From contig NZ_CP012401.1 in NCBI RefSeq assembly GCF_001305595.1, positions 620,001-684,000 on the forward strand: a stretch of DNA of 64,000 bases. Direction: 5' to 3'. Source of the stretch: Azospirillum thiophilum. Its GTDB lineage: Bacteria; Pseudomonadota; Alphaproteobacteria; Azospirillales; Azospirillaceae. Positions 10,731-19,530 of this stretch are shown piece by piece (position 1 is the stretch's first letter; every line of letters starts with the position of its first letter). The position numbers and the translations under genes were made by a program. The notes below the pieces were generated by a model. That model did not search any database. It saw only the letters and a program-made list of their open reading frames with translations, and was not told the DNA's origin.

Positions 10731-12350
10731 TCACCCCGCCACCATCGCCGCCAGCGTCTCCAGCCGGTCGGCCTCATGCGCCGGCTTGTCCCAGCGGATG
10801 CGGTGGATGCGGGGGAAGCGCATCGCCAGCCCGCTCTTGTGCCGTGTCGACGGGTGGACGCTGTCGAAGGCGACCTCCAGCACCAGCCCGGCCGCCACCT
10901 CGCGCACCGGCCCGTAGCGCTTGGTGGTGTGGGTGCGCACCCAGCGGTCCAGCTCGACCAGCTCGGCGTCGGTGAAGCCGGAATAGGCCTTGCCGACCGG
11001 CACCAGCTCCTCGCCGCGCCAGACGCCGAAGGTGTAGTCGGAATAATAGCTCGACCGTTTGCCGTGGCCGCGCTGGGCGTACATCATCACGGTGTCGAGC
11101 GTCAGCGCCCCGCGCTTCCATTTGAACCACGGCCCTTTCGGCCGCCCGGCGAGATAGGCGCTGTCGCGCCGCTTCAGCATCAGCCCCTCGATGCCGTTCT
11201 CCCGCGCCCCCTCGCGCAGCGCCGCCAGCTCGTCCCAGGCGGCGAAGGGCACCAGCGGCGACACATCCATCCGGCGCGGCCGCACCGCGTCGTACCAGCG
11301 CTCCAGCCGGGCGCGGCGCTCGACGAAGGGCAGCCCGCGCAGATCCTCGGCGCCGTCGAACAGGATGTCGTAGAGCCGGACCCAGGCCGGCCCGTCGCGC
11401 AGCATCTGCGCCGTCACCGTCTTGCGGTTCAGCCGCTGCTGCAGATCGTTGAAAGGCGCCACCACCCCGTCGCGCGCCACCAGCAGTTCGCCGTCCAGCA
11501 CCGCGTCGAAGCCCATATGGTCGGTGATGTCGGGAAAGGCGCCTGACACGTCGTCGCCGGTGCGGCTGTAGAGCCGGCGCTGGCCGTCGCGCGCCGCCAG
11601 CTGGACGCGGATGCCGTCCCACTTCCATTCGGCGGCATAGGCGGCAGGGTCGAGCGCCGCCCGCTCCTCCTCCTCCAGCGGGTGCGACAGCATCATCGGG
11701 CGGAATCCGGCGCCATGACCGGCGGCCGGCCGCTCCGCCCGCCCCTCCAGCCAGGCGAACAGCTCGACATAGGGCGGGCTCAGCCCGTGCCAGACCTCCT
11801 CGACATCGTCGACGCCGATTTCATCGTCGATGCCGACCTCCGGCCGGGCCGCCTTGCCCCATTCCGCCAGGGCGGTCTTGGCCAGCCGGGCCGACACGCC
11901 GATGCGCAGCGCCCCGGTGATCAGCTTGAGCAAGGCGAAGCGCCCTGACGAATCGAGCGTGTCGAGCCAGCCTTCCACCAGCCCCATCACCTGCCCGCGC
12001 TTTGCGCTCCGCAGCGCGTCCACCACCTCGTCCAGGCCGGGCGGCAGGCTGTTGGCCCGCTCTGCCCAGGATGCCGGCCGCTCGGGCCAGATCAGCGCCA
12101 CCGTCTCCGCCAGATCGCCGACATAGTCGTAGGACAGGGCCAGCAGCTCCGGATCGACCCGCGTCGCCGCCAGCTCGCGGATGGCGGCGGGCTTGGCCTC
12201 GCGGAAGCTCAGCGCCCCGGTCAGCGCCGCCAGCGCCCAGCCGCGGTCCGGGTCCGGCGCGGTGGCGAAATGCTCGACCAGCAGGCGGATCTTGCCGGTG
12301 CGCGACGGCATGAAGACCAGCGCATCGATCAGCGCGGCGAAGCGGTTCAC
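10731..12350 (-). CDS. ATP-dependent DNA ligase (ligase-exonuclease pair)
   Basis: A 539-residue ATP-dependent DNA ligase. Residues 1-200 are the helical DNA-binding domain (FAALIDALVF, ALLKLITGALRIGVSARL). The nucleotidyltransferase core has the lysine motif AEWKWDGIRVQL, where the Lys is adenylated, then VLDGELLV and GIEGLMLKRRDSAYLAGRP. The OB-fold domain follows (YYSDYTFGVWR, VEVAFDSVHPS-type end). It starts with GTG overlapping the stop of the exonuclease gene by 4 bases (GTGA), so translation is coupled. In many bacteria this pair travels with the Lhr helicase and a calcineurin-like phosphoesterase in a DNA-repair cluster; neither is present here. Confidence 0.93.
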   Translation of the reverse strand: MNRFAALIDALVFMPSRTGKIRLLVEHFATAPDPDRGWALAALTGALSFREAKPAAIRELAATRVDPELLALSYDYVGDLAETVALIWPERPASWAERANSLPPGLDEVVDALRSAKRGQVMGLVEGWLDTLDSSGRFALLKLITGALRIGVSARLAKTALAEWGKAARPEVGIDDEIGVDDVEEVWHGLSPPYVELFAWLEGRAERPAAGHGAGFRPMMLSHPLEEEERAALDPAAYAAEWKWDGIRVQLAARDGQRRLYSRTGDDVSGAFPDITDHMGFDAVLDGELLVARDGVVAPFNDLQQRLNRKTVTAQMLRDGPAWVRLYDILFDGAEDLRGLPFVERRARLERWYDAVRPRRMDVSPLVPFAAWDELAALREGARENGIEGLMLKRRDSAYLAGRPKGPWFKWKRGALTLDTVMMYAQRGHGKRSSYYSDYTFGVWRGEELVPVGKAYSGFTDAELVELDRWVRTHTTKRYGPVREVAAGLVLEVAFDSVHPSTRHKSGLAMRFPRIHRIRWDKPAHEADRLETLAAMVAG

Positions 12351-13411
12351 GACGCCCCCTCCCCCGACTCCCCCTCCGAATCCTCATCCTCGAAGCCGAT
12401 CAGCGCCAGCGCCCGGGCGCGGATGCCGCGGCCGGTGGCGTAATGGACCAGCGCCTCCTCCCGGCCATGGGTGACCCAGACCTCCGGCGCGCCGACATCC
12501 TCCAGCGTCCGGCACAGCTCGTCCCAATCGGCATGGTCGGAGATGACCAGCGGCAGCTCGACCCCGCGCTGGCGGGCGCGCTGGCGCACCCGCATCCAGC
12601 CCGACGCCATCGCCACCACCGGATCGGCCAGCCGCCGCGCCCAGCGGTCGGCCACCGCCGACGGCGGCGCCAGCACCAGCGCGCCCTTCAGCTCCTCCTT
12701 GGCGGCGGCAGTCGCCGGGCGCAGCTCGCCCAGTTCCACCCCATGCTCGCGGTAGAGCCGGCACATCGGCTCCAGCGCGCCATGGAGCCAGATCGGCCGG
12801 TCGTAGCCCGACGCCCGCAGCAGCGTGATCAGCCGCTGGCACTTGCCGAGCGCATAGACGCCGACGACATGGCTGCGTTCCGGGAACAGGCTCATCGAAT
12901 GCAGCAACTTGCCCACCTCGCCCAGGTCAGGCGGATGGCGGAAGACCGGCAGGCCGAAGGTCGCCTCGGTGACGAAGACGTCGCAGGGCACGGGCTCGAA
13001 AGCCGCGCAGGTGCGGTCGTGACGGCGCTTGTAGTCGCCCGACACCACGACGCGCGAACCGGCATGCTCCAGCACCACCTGGGCGCTGCCCAGCACATGG
13101 CCGGCCGGCACCAGCCGCACCGCGACCTCGCCGATGGTCAGGCCCTTGCCATACTCCAGCGGCTGCAACGACCCGCCGGCCCCCTCGCCGATCCGCTGGC
13201 GCATGATGGCGAGCGTGGCCGGAGTCGCCAGCACATGGCGGTTGCCGGGCCGGGCATGGTCGGAATGGCCATGGGTGACGATTGCGCGCTCCACCGGCCG
13301 CACCGGGTCGATGTGGAAGCCGCCCGGCTCGACATAGAGGCCTTCGGGACGGACCTTGATCCACCTGTCGGGATGGAGGCGGTCGGGATTGGGATGGAAT
13401 GCAGCGGACAT
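12347..13411 (-). CDS. Ligase-associated MBL-fold DNA exonuclease
   Basis: A 354-residue metallo-beta-lactamase/beta-CASP-type nuclease. The metal-binding motif VTHGHSDHARPG is intact, followed by VRLVPAGHVLGSAQVVLEH and VVVSGDYKRRHDRTCAAFEP. The C-terminal part has GVYALGKCQRLI, VISDHADWDEL and VWVTHGREEALV, all typical of the ligase-associated exonuclease family. It would trim DNA ends before sealing by the co-translated ligase. The start is the ATG at 13409-13411 (MSAAFHPNPD); the open frame continues 340 residues further upstream without support because it lies antisense to psuG. It is divergent from psuG with only 39 bases between starts. Confidence 0.9.
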   Translation of the reverse strand: MSAAFHPNPDRLHPDRWIKVRPEGLYVEPGGFHIDPVRPVERAIVTHGHSDHARPGNRHVLATPATLAIMRQRIGEGAGGSLQPLEYGKGLTIGEVAVRLVPAGHVLGSAQVVLEHAGSRVVVSGDYKRRHDRTCAAFEPVPCDVFVTEATFGLPVFRHPPDLGEVGKLLHSMSLFPERSHVVGVYALGKCQRLITLLRASGYDRPIWLHGALEPMCRLYREHGVELGELRPATAAAKEELKGALVLAPPSAVADRWARRLADPVVAMASGWMRVRQRARQRGVELPLVISDHADWDELCRTLEDVGAPEVWVTHGREEALVHYATGRGIRARALALIGFEDEDSEGESGEGAS

Positions 13412-13450
13412 GCGTCCTAATGTAGGGCGTCCCAACCGGAGAGACAGGGC

Positions 13451-14365
13451 ATGCATTCCTTCCTGCTGCCGACCCCCGAGGTCGCCGACGCGCTTGCCGG
13501 CAAACGCCCGGTGGTGGCGCTCGAATCGACGGTGATCTCCCACGGCATGCCCTACCCCCGCAACCTGGAGACCGCCCGCGCGCTGGAGGCGGAGGTGCGG
13601 GCCGCCGGCGCCGTCCCGGCCACCATCGCGGTGCTGGACGGGCGCATCCGCATCGGGCTGGACGACGAGGCGCTGGAGCGGCTGGCGACCGGCGGCCATG
13701 CGGTGCGCAAGCTGAGCCGCCGCGACCTGCCCATCGCGCTGGCGGCCGGGGCCTTGGGGGCGACCACCGTGGCAGCGACGATGATCGCGGCGCGGCTGGC
13801 CGGCATCGCCGTCTTCGCCACCGGCGGGATCGGCGGCGTCCATCGCGGGGCGGAGACCAGCTTCGACGTGTCGGCCGACCTGGAGGAGCTGGCGCGGACC
13901 TCGGTCTGCGTGGTCTGCGCCGGGGCCAAGTCGATTCTCGACCTGCCCAAGACGCTGGAGGTTCTGGAAACCCGCGGCGTCCCGGTCCTGGGCTTCGGCA
14001 CCGGCGAATTTCCCGCCTTCTACAGCCGGCGCAGCGGCCTGCCGGTCGATCATCGCTGTGACACCGTGACCGAGGTGGCGGACATCCTGCGGGCGAAATG
14101 GCAGCTCGGGCTGGAGGGCGGCGTGCTGCTGGCCAACCCGATCCCGGCCGGCGACGAACTCGACGCCGACGCCATGGAAACCGCCGTCGCCCAGGCGCTG
14201 GCCGATGCGGAAGCCAAGGGAATCAAGGGCAAGGACATCACCCCGCACCTGCTGGCGGCGCTGGAGCGCCTCACCGGCGGGCGCAGCCTGACCGCCAACA
14301 TCGCACTGATCCGCAACAATGCGCGGGTCGCGGCAGGGGTCGCCACCGCCCTGTCCACCCCTTAA
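13451..14365 (+). CDS. psuG: Pseudouridine-5'-phosphate glycosidase
   Basis: A 304-residue enzyme that reversibly splits pseudouridine 5'-phosphate into uracil and ribose 5-phosphate, acting in pseudouridine salvage. The family signature is visible throughout: ALESTVISHGMPYPRNLETA near the N-terminus, IRIGLDDEALERLA, then VFATGGIGGVHRGAE, the lysine segment CAGAKSILDLPKTLEVLET, and FPAFYSRRSGLPV. Length matches the family (about 305-315). A pseudouridine kinase gene (psuK) often lies next to psuG, but none is seen here. It shares a very short divergent promoter region with the exonuclease-ligase operon. Confidence 0.95.
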   Translation: MHSFLLPTPEVADALAGKRPVVALESTVISHGMPYPRNLETARALEAEVRAAGAVPATIAVLDGRIRIGLDDEALERLATGGHAVRKLSRRDLPIALAAGALGATTVAATMIAARLAGIAVFATGGIGGVHRGAETSFDVSADLEELARTSVCVVCAGAKSILDLPKTLEVLETRGVPVLGFGTGEFPAFYSRRSGLPVDHRCDTVTEVADILRAKWQLGLEGGVLLANPIPAGDELDADAMETAVAQALADAEAKGIKGKDITPHLLAALERLTGGRSLTANIALIRNNARVAAGVATALSTP

Positions 14366-14400
14366 GGCCGAAGGGATAGGCCATACCTCATGGGAGGTAA

Positions 14401-14426
14401 GGCTTAAGCCCCGGTCGCGGCTTAAG
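14401..14426. repeat. CTTAAG-centred palindromes
   Basis: A perfect 10-bp palindrome GGCTTAAGCC (14401-14410) is followed by GGCTTAAG (14419-14426), which gives an 8-bp inverted repeat (14403-14410 with 14419-14426). Just upstream, another imperfect dyad is centred on CCTCATGGGAGG. The cluster lies between psuG and the next gene and could be an operator or a termination signal. Confidence 0.45.
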
Positions 14427-14481
14427 ACCACGTTAACCGCCTGCGCGCAAACCTGTCGCCATCACACGAGCGGAGGCTTTC

Positions 14482-14898
14482 ATGCGCGCACCGAGCAGCA
14501 CCTCGACCCTGGTTTCCCGGATGATCGCGATGGCCGGCCAAGGCGACGAGGCGCCGGGTGCGGCCGAGATGAAGGCGCCCGCCCATGTGAAGCGCATCGT
14601 CTGGGCCTCCCAGGCCGCCAAGCTGCGGGTGTCGCTGTCGTCCCGTCTCGTCCACGAGATCGAGAGCGCGGTCACCACCGACCTGGACGGCATGGAACTG
14701 CCGGAGGTGTTCTTCACCTCGGTCGAGGTGGGCGGCCATGTCGTGACCTGCGACCTCGACGCCTCGGGCACCGCCTCGATCTTCGGACTGATCGAGGCGC
14801 ATGAATATGACGATCTGGTCGAAGAGGCCGGCGACGACGCACTGTTCGGCGTCGACTGGGACGGCGTCTACGTCACTCCGGCCCGCACCCGCCACTGA
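14482..14898 (+). CDS. Hypothetical protein
   Basis: A 138-residue soluble acidic protein of unknown function. The first 30 residues are low in structure, the middle is VKRIVWASQAAKLRVSLSSR, and the rest contains FFTSVEVGGHVVTCDLDASG followed by an acidic stretch (EAHEYDDLVEEAGDD). No signal peptide, membrane segment or catalytic motif is evident. A GGAGG box precedes the ATG, and composition matches the neighbours, so it is likely a real gene. It is followed by a strong terminator-like hairpin. I recognise no family. Confidence 0.65.
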   Translation: MRAPSSTSTLVSRMIAMAGQGDEAPGAAEMKAPAHVKRIVWASQAAKLRVSLSSRLVHEIESAVTTDLDGMELPEVFFTSVEVGGHVVTCDLDASGTASIFGLIEAHEYDDLVEEAGDDALFGVDWDGVYVTPARTRH

Positions 14899-14978
14899 CC
14901 GCGGACGTCACCCCGTCCAACGCGACGCCATCAAGCCCGTCACCATCCGGGCCCGCCATCCGGCTCCTGTCTGAAGAC

Positions 14979-15013
14979 GAACGCCCCGCAGGCCGCCTGC
15001 GGGGCGTTCTTCA
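14979..15013. terminator. Bidirectional terminator
   Basis: GAACGCCCCGCAG (14979-14991) pairs with CTGCGGGGCGTTC (14997-15009) in a 13-bp stem followed by TTC. It lies between the hypothetical gene and the 3' end of the convergent GGDEF/EAL gene, so it can stop both transcripts. Confidence 0.75.
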
Positions 15014-18000
15014 CATGTCCGGCCTGCCCGACCGGTCGGTCCGGCCGGACAGGCCGACCACCACGTCGGCGCGGGCCACGTTGGGCAGGCTGGACCGCCG
15101 CACCTCCCAGGCCGCCATGAAGCGGTCGATCCGGCCGGCGGGCAGCGGCCGGCTGACGAAATAGCCCTGGATCAGCTCGCAGCCCATCTGCGACAGCGCG
15201 TCCCACTGCCCCTCATCCTCAACCCCTTCCGCCACGACGGTGCGGGACAGATCCCGCGCGATGCGGGCAATCGACGCCACCAAATTGCGCGCGTCGGGCC
15301 GGCGATGGACATCGTCGATGAAGGCCTTGTCCAGCTTCAGCGTGTTGATCGGCAGGGTCCGCAGGTAGGTCAGCGACGAATAGCCGGTGCCGAAATCGTC
15401 CAGCGCGATTTGGATGCCGGCGTGGCGCAGTTCCTTCAGCTTCTCGATGGCGGCGTCGAGCGAGCCGATCATCTGCGACTCGGTGATCTCCAGTTCGAGC
15501 CGGTGGGGCGGCAGGCCGGTGCGCGCCAGGATGTCCAGCACCTGCGGGACGAAATCATGCTGGGCGAGCTGGACGGCGGACATGTTGACGCTCATCGTCA
15601 CGTCACCGATTCCCCGGGCTGCCATCGCCATCGCCTCGGTGCAGGCGGTCTCCAGCACCCACAGCCCGAGCGGGACGATCAGGCCGGAATCCTCGCAGGC
15701 CGGGATGAAGCGGTCGGGCGACACCGGCCCCAGCTCGGCATCGGTCCAGCGCGCCAGCGCCTCGAACCCGCGGACGCGGCCGTCGGCGGTCGTGACCTGC
15801 GGCTGGTAATGCAGGGCGAAGTCGCCGCGCTCGAACGCCAGCCGCGCCCGGCTGAGCAGCCGCATCCGCTCCACCACCTTGCGGTTCATGTCGGGGGTGA
15901 AGGTGCAGGTGCGGCCGCGGCCGCTGTCCTTGGCCCGGTACATGGCGGTGTCGGCATTCTGCAGCAGGTCGTCGAAGCAGCGGCCGTCCCAGGGAAAACG
16001 GGCGACGCCGACGCTGCAGGTCACGAAGAAATGCTGGCCTTCGACCAGGAAGGGCGCGGCGAACCCCTGTTCCAGCCGCCCCGCCACCTCGGCCGGATCG
16101 CCGGGGGGGGCGCCATGGACGACGATGACGAATTCGTCGCCGCCCAGCCGGGCGATGAACACCCCGTCGCCCGCCGCACTGCGGGCGCGCATCGCGACCG
16201 CCATCAGCAGCTCGTCTCCCGCCTTGTGGCCGAAGCTGTCGTTGATGACCTTGAAATTGTCCATGTCGAGGAACAGCAGGGCGAGCGGCCGGGAATTGCC
16301 GGCTGCCTTGTCGGCGGCGATCAGCCCGTCGACATGCTTCTCCAGCATCAGCCGGTTGGGCAGGCCGGTCAGCGGGTCGAAATGGGCCATATGGTCGAGC
16401 CAGGCCTGCTGCCGCTTGTCGGCCGTGATGTCGGTGTAGGATCCGGCCATGATCGTCGGCCGCCCCTCCTCGTCGAACAGCGCCTTGCCGGTGGCGGAGA
16501 TCCACAGATAGTTGCCGTCGCGATGGCGCACCCGGTATTCCACCCGGTATTCCGGCACCTCTCCGGCCAGATGGCGGCGCAACGCCTCCTCCGCCCGTTC
16601 GCGGTCCTCCGGATGGATGCGGTCGAACCACGCTGCACGCGAATCGATGCTGGCGGCGTCGACGCCCAGCAGCTCCTCCACCCGGCCGGACAGGACGCGG
16701 CGGTCGGCCGTCATTTCCCAGGTCCAGATGATGTCGCGCGACGCCTCGGCCACCAGCCGCATCCGCCGCTCGCGCTCGCGCAGCGCCTGCTGGCTGGCGG
16801 TCAGCTCGTCGAGCCTGCACTGCAATTCGCGGCGCGAGTCGCCGAGCGCCAGATTGCTCCGCTGCAACGCCGCTTCCGCGGCACGGCGCTGGCGCAGGGA
16901 AAAGGCGAGGACCAGCACCATGCAGGCCAGCATCACGATGACGATGCCGACCGTCACCACCAGCCACCGGTAGCTTTCCAGGAAGGAAAAGGGCTTGTTC
17001 ACCAGAAGGTCGAGCGGACCGACCCGCGACAGGTCGAGACCGAAGCGCTCCACCTGCTGGTGATCCATCGCCTTGACGACGGACGAACGTCGCTCCGCCG
17101 GCAGATCGGCCGACAGATCCGCCGCAGGGGCGCCGTTCAGCAGCGTCGCCGCCAGTTCGCCCAGCGCACGGCCATGCTCCTGCCCGCTCAGCAGGCTGCC
17201 GCCGGCCAGGCCGTGGCCCAGCAGATAATCCTGGAGGCCATAGATCGGCACGCTGCTCTTCTGGCTCATCAAGTCCAGAAACTGCTCGGGCGGCAGCACC
17301 AGCCCGTCGCGGTCGGTGGCGTAGGTTCCCAGCAGCACCGCGCTGTCGACGGGCAGGGTCGCCAGATTCTCCTCCAGCTGGGCGAAGGGCAGGTCTGGCA
17401 GAAACTGGCGCGTCAGTCCGGCGGGGATCCGGCCGGCGGCGGCCAGTTTCTCGATCTCGCCGTCGAGCGCCAGTCCCGATTCGGTATGGTCGCGCAGAAT
17501 GTACAGGCGGCGGAGATTCGGGTTGGCCGCTTGCGCCATGCGCAGCGTGCCTTCGATGTCCTTCGCCTCATCGACCCCGGTCACCGCAGCCTCGCCCTCG
17601 GTCAGCCGGCGCGCCGTCGAGCCGATCACCCCGCCATGGATCAGCGGCACCGGGCCGTAGATCTCCCGCCGCAAATCCAGCGCGAAGGTCAGCGCGGCGT
17701 CGTCGGTGGTGAGGATGGCGTCGATGGTGCCCTTCGGGTGACGATGGGCGATCAATGCCCGCAGTTGGTCGAGCCCGGCGAGGTTCGGAAAGCGTTTCCA
17801 GTCCAGGTAATGGACGACGGGCAGCCTGTCGGGTGCCGTCAGCGCCTGGGCAATGCCGGCGGCCTGTCCATCGGTCCACTCATAGCCCTGATGGTAGGAA
17901 TGCAGCACCAGAACGGTACGGTTCGGTGCGGTCGCACGCCCCCCCGCCGGCAGGGACAGGGCCATCGTCGAGATCAGCACCATCAGCAACGCACAGCCGC

Positions 18001-18040
18001 GCAGCCATGTGGCAGCCCATCTGAAGGGCCAATCGGTCAT
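15011..18040 (-). CDS. Periplasmic-sensor GGDEF/EAL cyclic-di-GMP protein
   Basis: A 1009-residue membrane protein. Residues 9-34 are a signal or first membrane segment. Residues 38-335 resemble the ABC-type substrate-binding (TrpX-like) periplasmic fold (TVLVLHSYHQGYEWTDGQ, IDAILTTDDAALTFAL, VPIYGLQDYLLGHG). A second membrane helix lies at 358-382, followed by a coiled linker, a PAS domain (about 425-545), a GGDEF domain (about 555-715) with the intact LGGDEF site, and an EAL domain (about 735-985) with EALARW, DDFGTGYSS and EGVEDEGQW-type motifs. Both synthesis and breakdown of c-di-GMP look possible. The ATG at 18038-18040 is preferred because it places the signal sequence at the N-terminus; the frame is open back to 18166. 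Confidence 0.88.
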   Translation of the reverse strand: MTDWPFRWAATWLRGCALLMVLISTMALSLPAGGRATAPNRTVLVLHSYHQGYEWTDGQAAGIAQALTAPDRLPVVHYLDWKRFPNLAGLDQLRALIAHRHPKGTIDAILTTDDAALTFALDLRREIYGPVPLIHGGVIGSTARRLTEGEAAVTGVDEAKDIEGTLRMAQAANPNLRRLYILRDHTESGLALDGEIEKLAAAGRIPAGLTRQFLPDLPFAQLEENLATLPVDSAVLLGTYATDRDGLVLPPEQFLDLMSQKSSVPIYGLQDYLLGHGLAGGSLLSGQEHGRALGELAATLLNGAPAADLSADLPAERRSSVVKAMDHQQVERFGLDLSRVGPLDLLVNKPFSFLESYRWLVVTVGIVIVMLACMVLVLAFSLRQRRAAEAALQRSNLALGDSRRELQCRLDELTASQQALRERERRMRLVAEASRDIIWTWEMTADRRVLSGRVEELLGVDAASIDSRAAWFDRIHPEDRERAEEALRRHLAGEVPEYRVEYRVRHRDGNYLWISATGKALFDEEGRPTIMAGSYTDITADKRQQAWLDHMAHFDPLTGLPNRLMLEKHVDGLIAADKAAGNSRPLALLFLDMDNFKVINDSFGHKAGDELLMAVAMRARSAAGDGVFIARLGGDEFVIVVHGAPPGDPAEVAGRLEQGFAAPFLVEGQHFFVTCSVGVARFPWDGRCFDDLLQNADTAMYRAKDSGRGRTCTFTPDMNRKVVERMRLLSRARLAFERGDFALHYQPQVTTADGRVRGFEALARWTDAELGPVSPDRFIPACEDSGLIVPLGLWVLETACTEAMAMAARGIGDVTMSVNMSAVQLAQHDFVPQVLDILARTGLPPHRLELEITESQMIGSLDAAIEKLKELRHAGIQIALDDFGTGYSSLTYLRTLPINTLKLDKAFIDDVHRRPDARNLVASIARIARDLSRTVVAEGVEDEGQWDALSQMGCELIQGYFVSRPLPAGRIDRFMAAWEVRRSSLPNVARADVVVGLSGRTDRSGRPDM

Positions 18041-18378
18041 GTCGCATCCCCTGATGGCGTCCCCGGCCCCGCCCTCCGATGGGCGCAGCTCGTCCATTAG
18101 AGGACGATAAACAAAGCCATCTCTCCGGCGCCACATGTTTCCGCTAAGGACATCCCGCAGATTCATGGTTAATTTCCATGCCTGATTGGGATGAATACAT
18201 CTTCCTCCCGCGCAAGGCGCGCTTGATTATTGATCGATGTCCCATTCTTTTTTTGCGTTGCATTATGAGAATGCTGCAACCGCTTCCACGCCGCCGCCAT
18301 ACACCACCGCGGAACGGTCGCCGCTTCCTGCTGTTGTCCCGGCTGCGCCCGCCCCTTCCCCTTCGGGAGACGTCCACC
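18041..18378. other. Divergent intergenic region
   Basis: These 338 bases separate the divergent GGDEF/EAL and catalase-family genes. The stretch 18165-18270 is noticeably richer in A and T than its surroundings and probably holds promoters for both. Both flanking genes have open-frame extensions into it (to 18166 and 18178), but these lack family-like sequence. No RNA gene or repeat was recognised. Confidence 0.5.
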
Positions 18379-19482
18379 GTGTCAGTTGCCCCCACCAAGC
18401 CCCTGCCCTACGCTCCGTCGCTCGAAACCCCAGACCCCGACGAGGAGCAACTCTTCGCCGAGCTGGCCGAAACGATGCTGTCGATCAGTGCCAGGACCTG
18501 GGAGGACGGCGGCCATGCGCTGCGCAGCGTCCATGCCAAGAGCCATGGCCTGCTGCTGGGCCGGCTGGACGTGCTGGACGAGCTGCCGGCGGAGCTGGCC
18601 CAGGGCCTGTTCGCACGGGCGGAGAGCTATCCGGCGATCCTGCGGCTGTCGACGACGCCGGGCGACCTCCTGCCCGACAGCGTGTCGACGCCGCGCGGCT
18701 TGGCGGTGAAGGTGCTGGGCGTGACCGGAGAGCGGTTGCCCGGTTCGGAGGGGCAGGCGACCCAGGATTTCGTCATGGCCAACGCTCCGGTCTTTTCGGC
18801 CCCCGACGCCCGCAGCTTCCTGAAGACGCTGAAGCTGCTGGCCGCCACCACCGACCGGGCGGAAACGGCGAAGACGGCACTGTCGGCGACGCTGCGGGCG
18901 GCCGAACGGGTGGTGGAGGCCTTCGGCGGCGAGAGCGCGACGCTGAAGACGCTCGGCGGCCATCCGGCGACGCACATCCTGGGCGAGACCTTCTACAGCC
19001 AGGCTGCGCTGCGCCATGGCGACCATGTCGCCAAACTGTCGGTCGTCCCGGTTTCGCCCGGCCTGACGGCGCTGACCGGCGCGCCGCTGACCGTGGCCGG
19101 CAGGCCCGACAGCCTGCGCGAGGCGGTGGTGGAGTATTTCCGCGAACAGGATGCGGTCTGGGAACTGCGCGTCCAACTGCGCACCGACGCCGACCGCATG
19201 CCGGTCGAGAACGCCGGCGTCCGCTGGCCGGAGGAGTTCAGCCCCTATCGCACCGTTGCTCGCATCACCGTCCCGCCGCAGACCGCATGGAGCGAGGAAC
19301 GGTCGCGCGCCGGGGACGACCGGCTGTCCTTCAGCCCCTGGCACGGGCTGGCCGCGCACCGCCCGCTCGGCTCGATCATGCGCGCACGGCGCATGGCCTA
19401 TGCGCGCTCCGCCGAATTCCGCATGGAGCGCAACGGCTGCCCGATGCGGGAACCGGCGGCGGGCTTCCGGCTGCCGGGCTGA
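18379..19482 (+). CDS. Catalase-family heme protein
   Basis: A 367-residue protein of the small, divergent catalase family rather than a full monofunctional catalase (about 480 or more residues). Landmarks are the distal-His region LRSVHAKSHGLLLGRLDV, AILRLSTTPGDLLPDSVSTP, GLAVKVLG, DFVMANAPVF and a C-terminal RRMAYARSAEFRMER that may provide the heme-ligating Tyr. Members can act on peroxide or organic peroxides. I chose the GTG at 18379, preceded by GGGAGA; the upstream ATG at 18178 would add 67 Arg/Pro-rich residues not expected in the family. It is convergent with the IalB-like gene. Confidence 0.78.
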   Translation: MSVAPTKPLPYAPSLETPDPDEEQLFAELAETMLSISARTWEDGGHALRSVHAKSHGLLLGRLDVLDELPAELAQGLFARAESYPAILRLSTTPGDLLPDSVSTPRGLAVKVLGVTGERLPGSEGQATQDFVMANAPVFSAPDARSFLKTLKLLAATTDRAETAKTALSATLRAAERVVEAFGGESATLKTLGGHPATHILGETFYSQAALRHGDHVAKLSVVPVSPGLTALTGAPLTVAGRPDSLREAVVEYFREQDAVWELRVQLRTDADRMPVENAGVRWPEEFSPYRTVARITVPPQTAWSEERSRAGDDRLSFSPWHGLAAHRPLGSIMRARRMAYARSAEFRMERNGCPMREPAAGFRLPG

Positions 19483-19495
19483 CCGGGCGCCGTCC

Positions 19496-19528
19496 CCGGC
19501 GGCACAGGTCGGTGACCGGTGCCGCCGG
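19496..19528. terminator. Hairpin between convergent genes
   Basis: CCGGCGGCAC (19496-19505) pairs with GTGCCGCCGG (19519-19528). The loop contains a smaller GGTC/GACC stem. It lies just after the catalase-family stop and before the end of the convergent exported-protein gene. Confidence 0.65.
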
Positions 19529-19530
19529 TA

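Noticed and set aside
18178..18378. ATG-initiated 67-residue extension of the catalase-family protein
   Set aside because: The extension is Arg/Pro-rich and unlike the family. GTG at 18379 has a ribosome site and gives a typical start.
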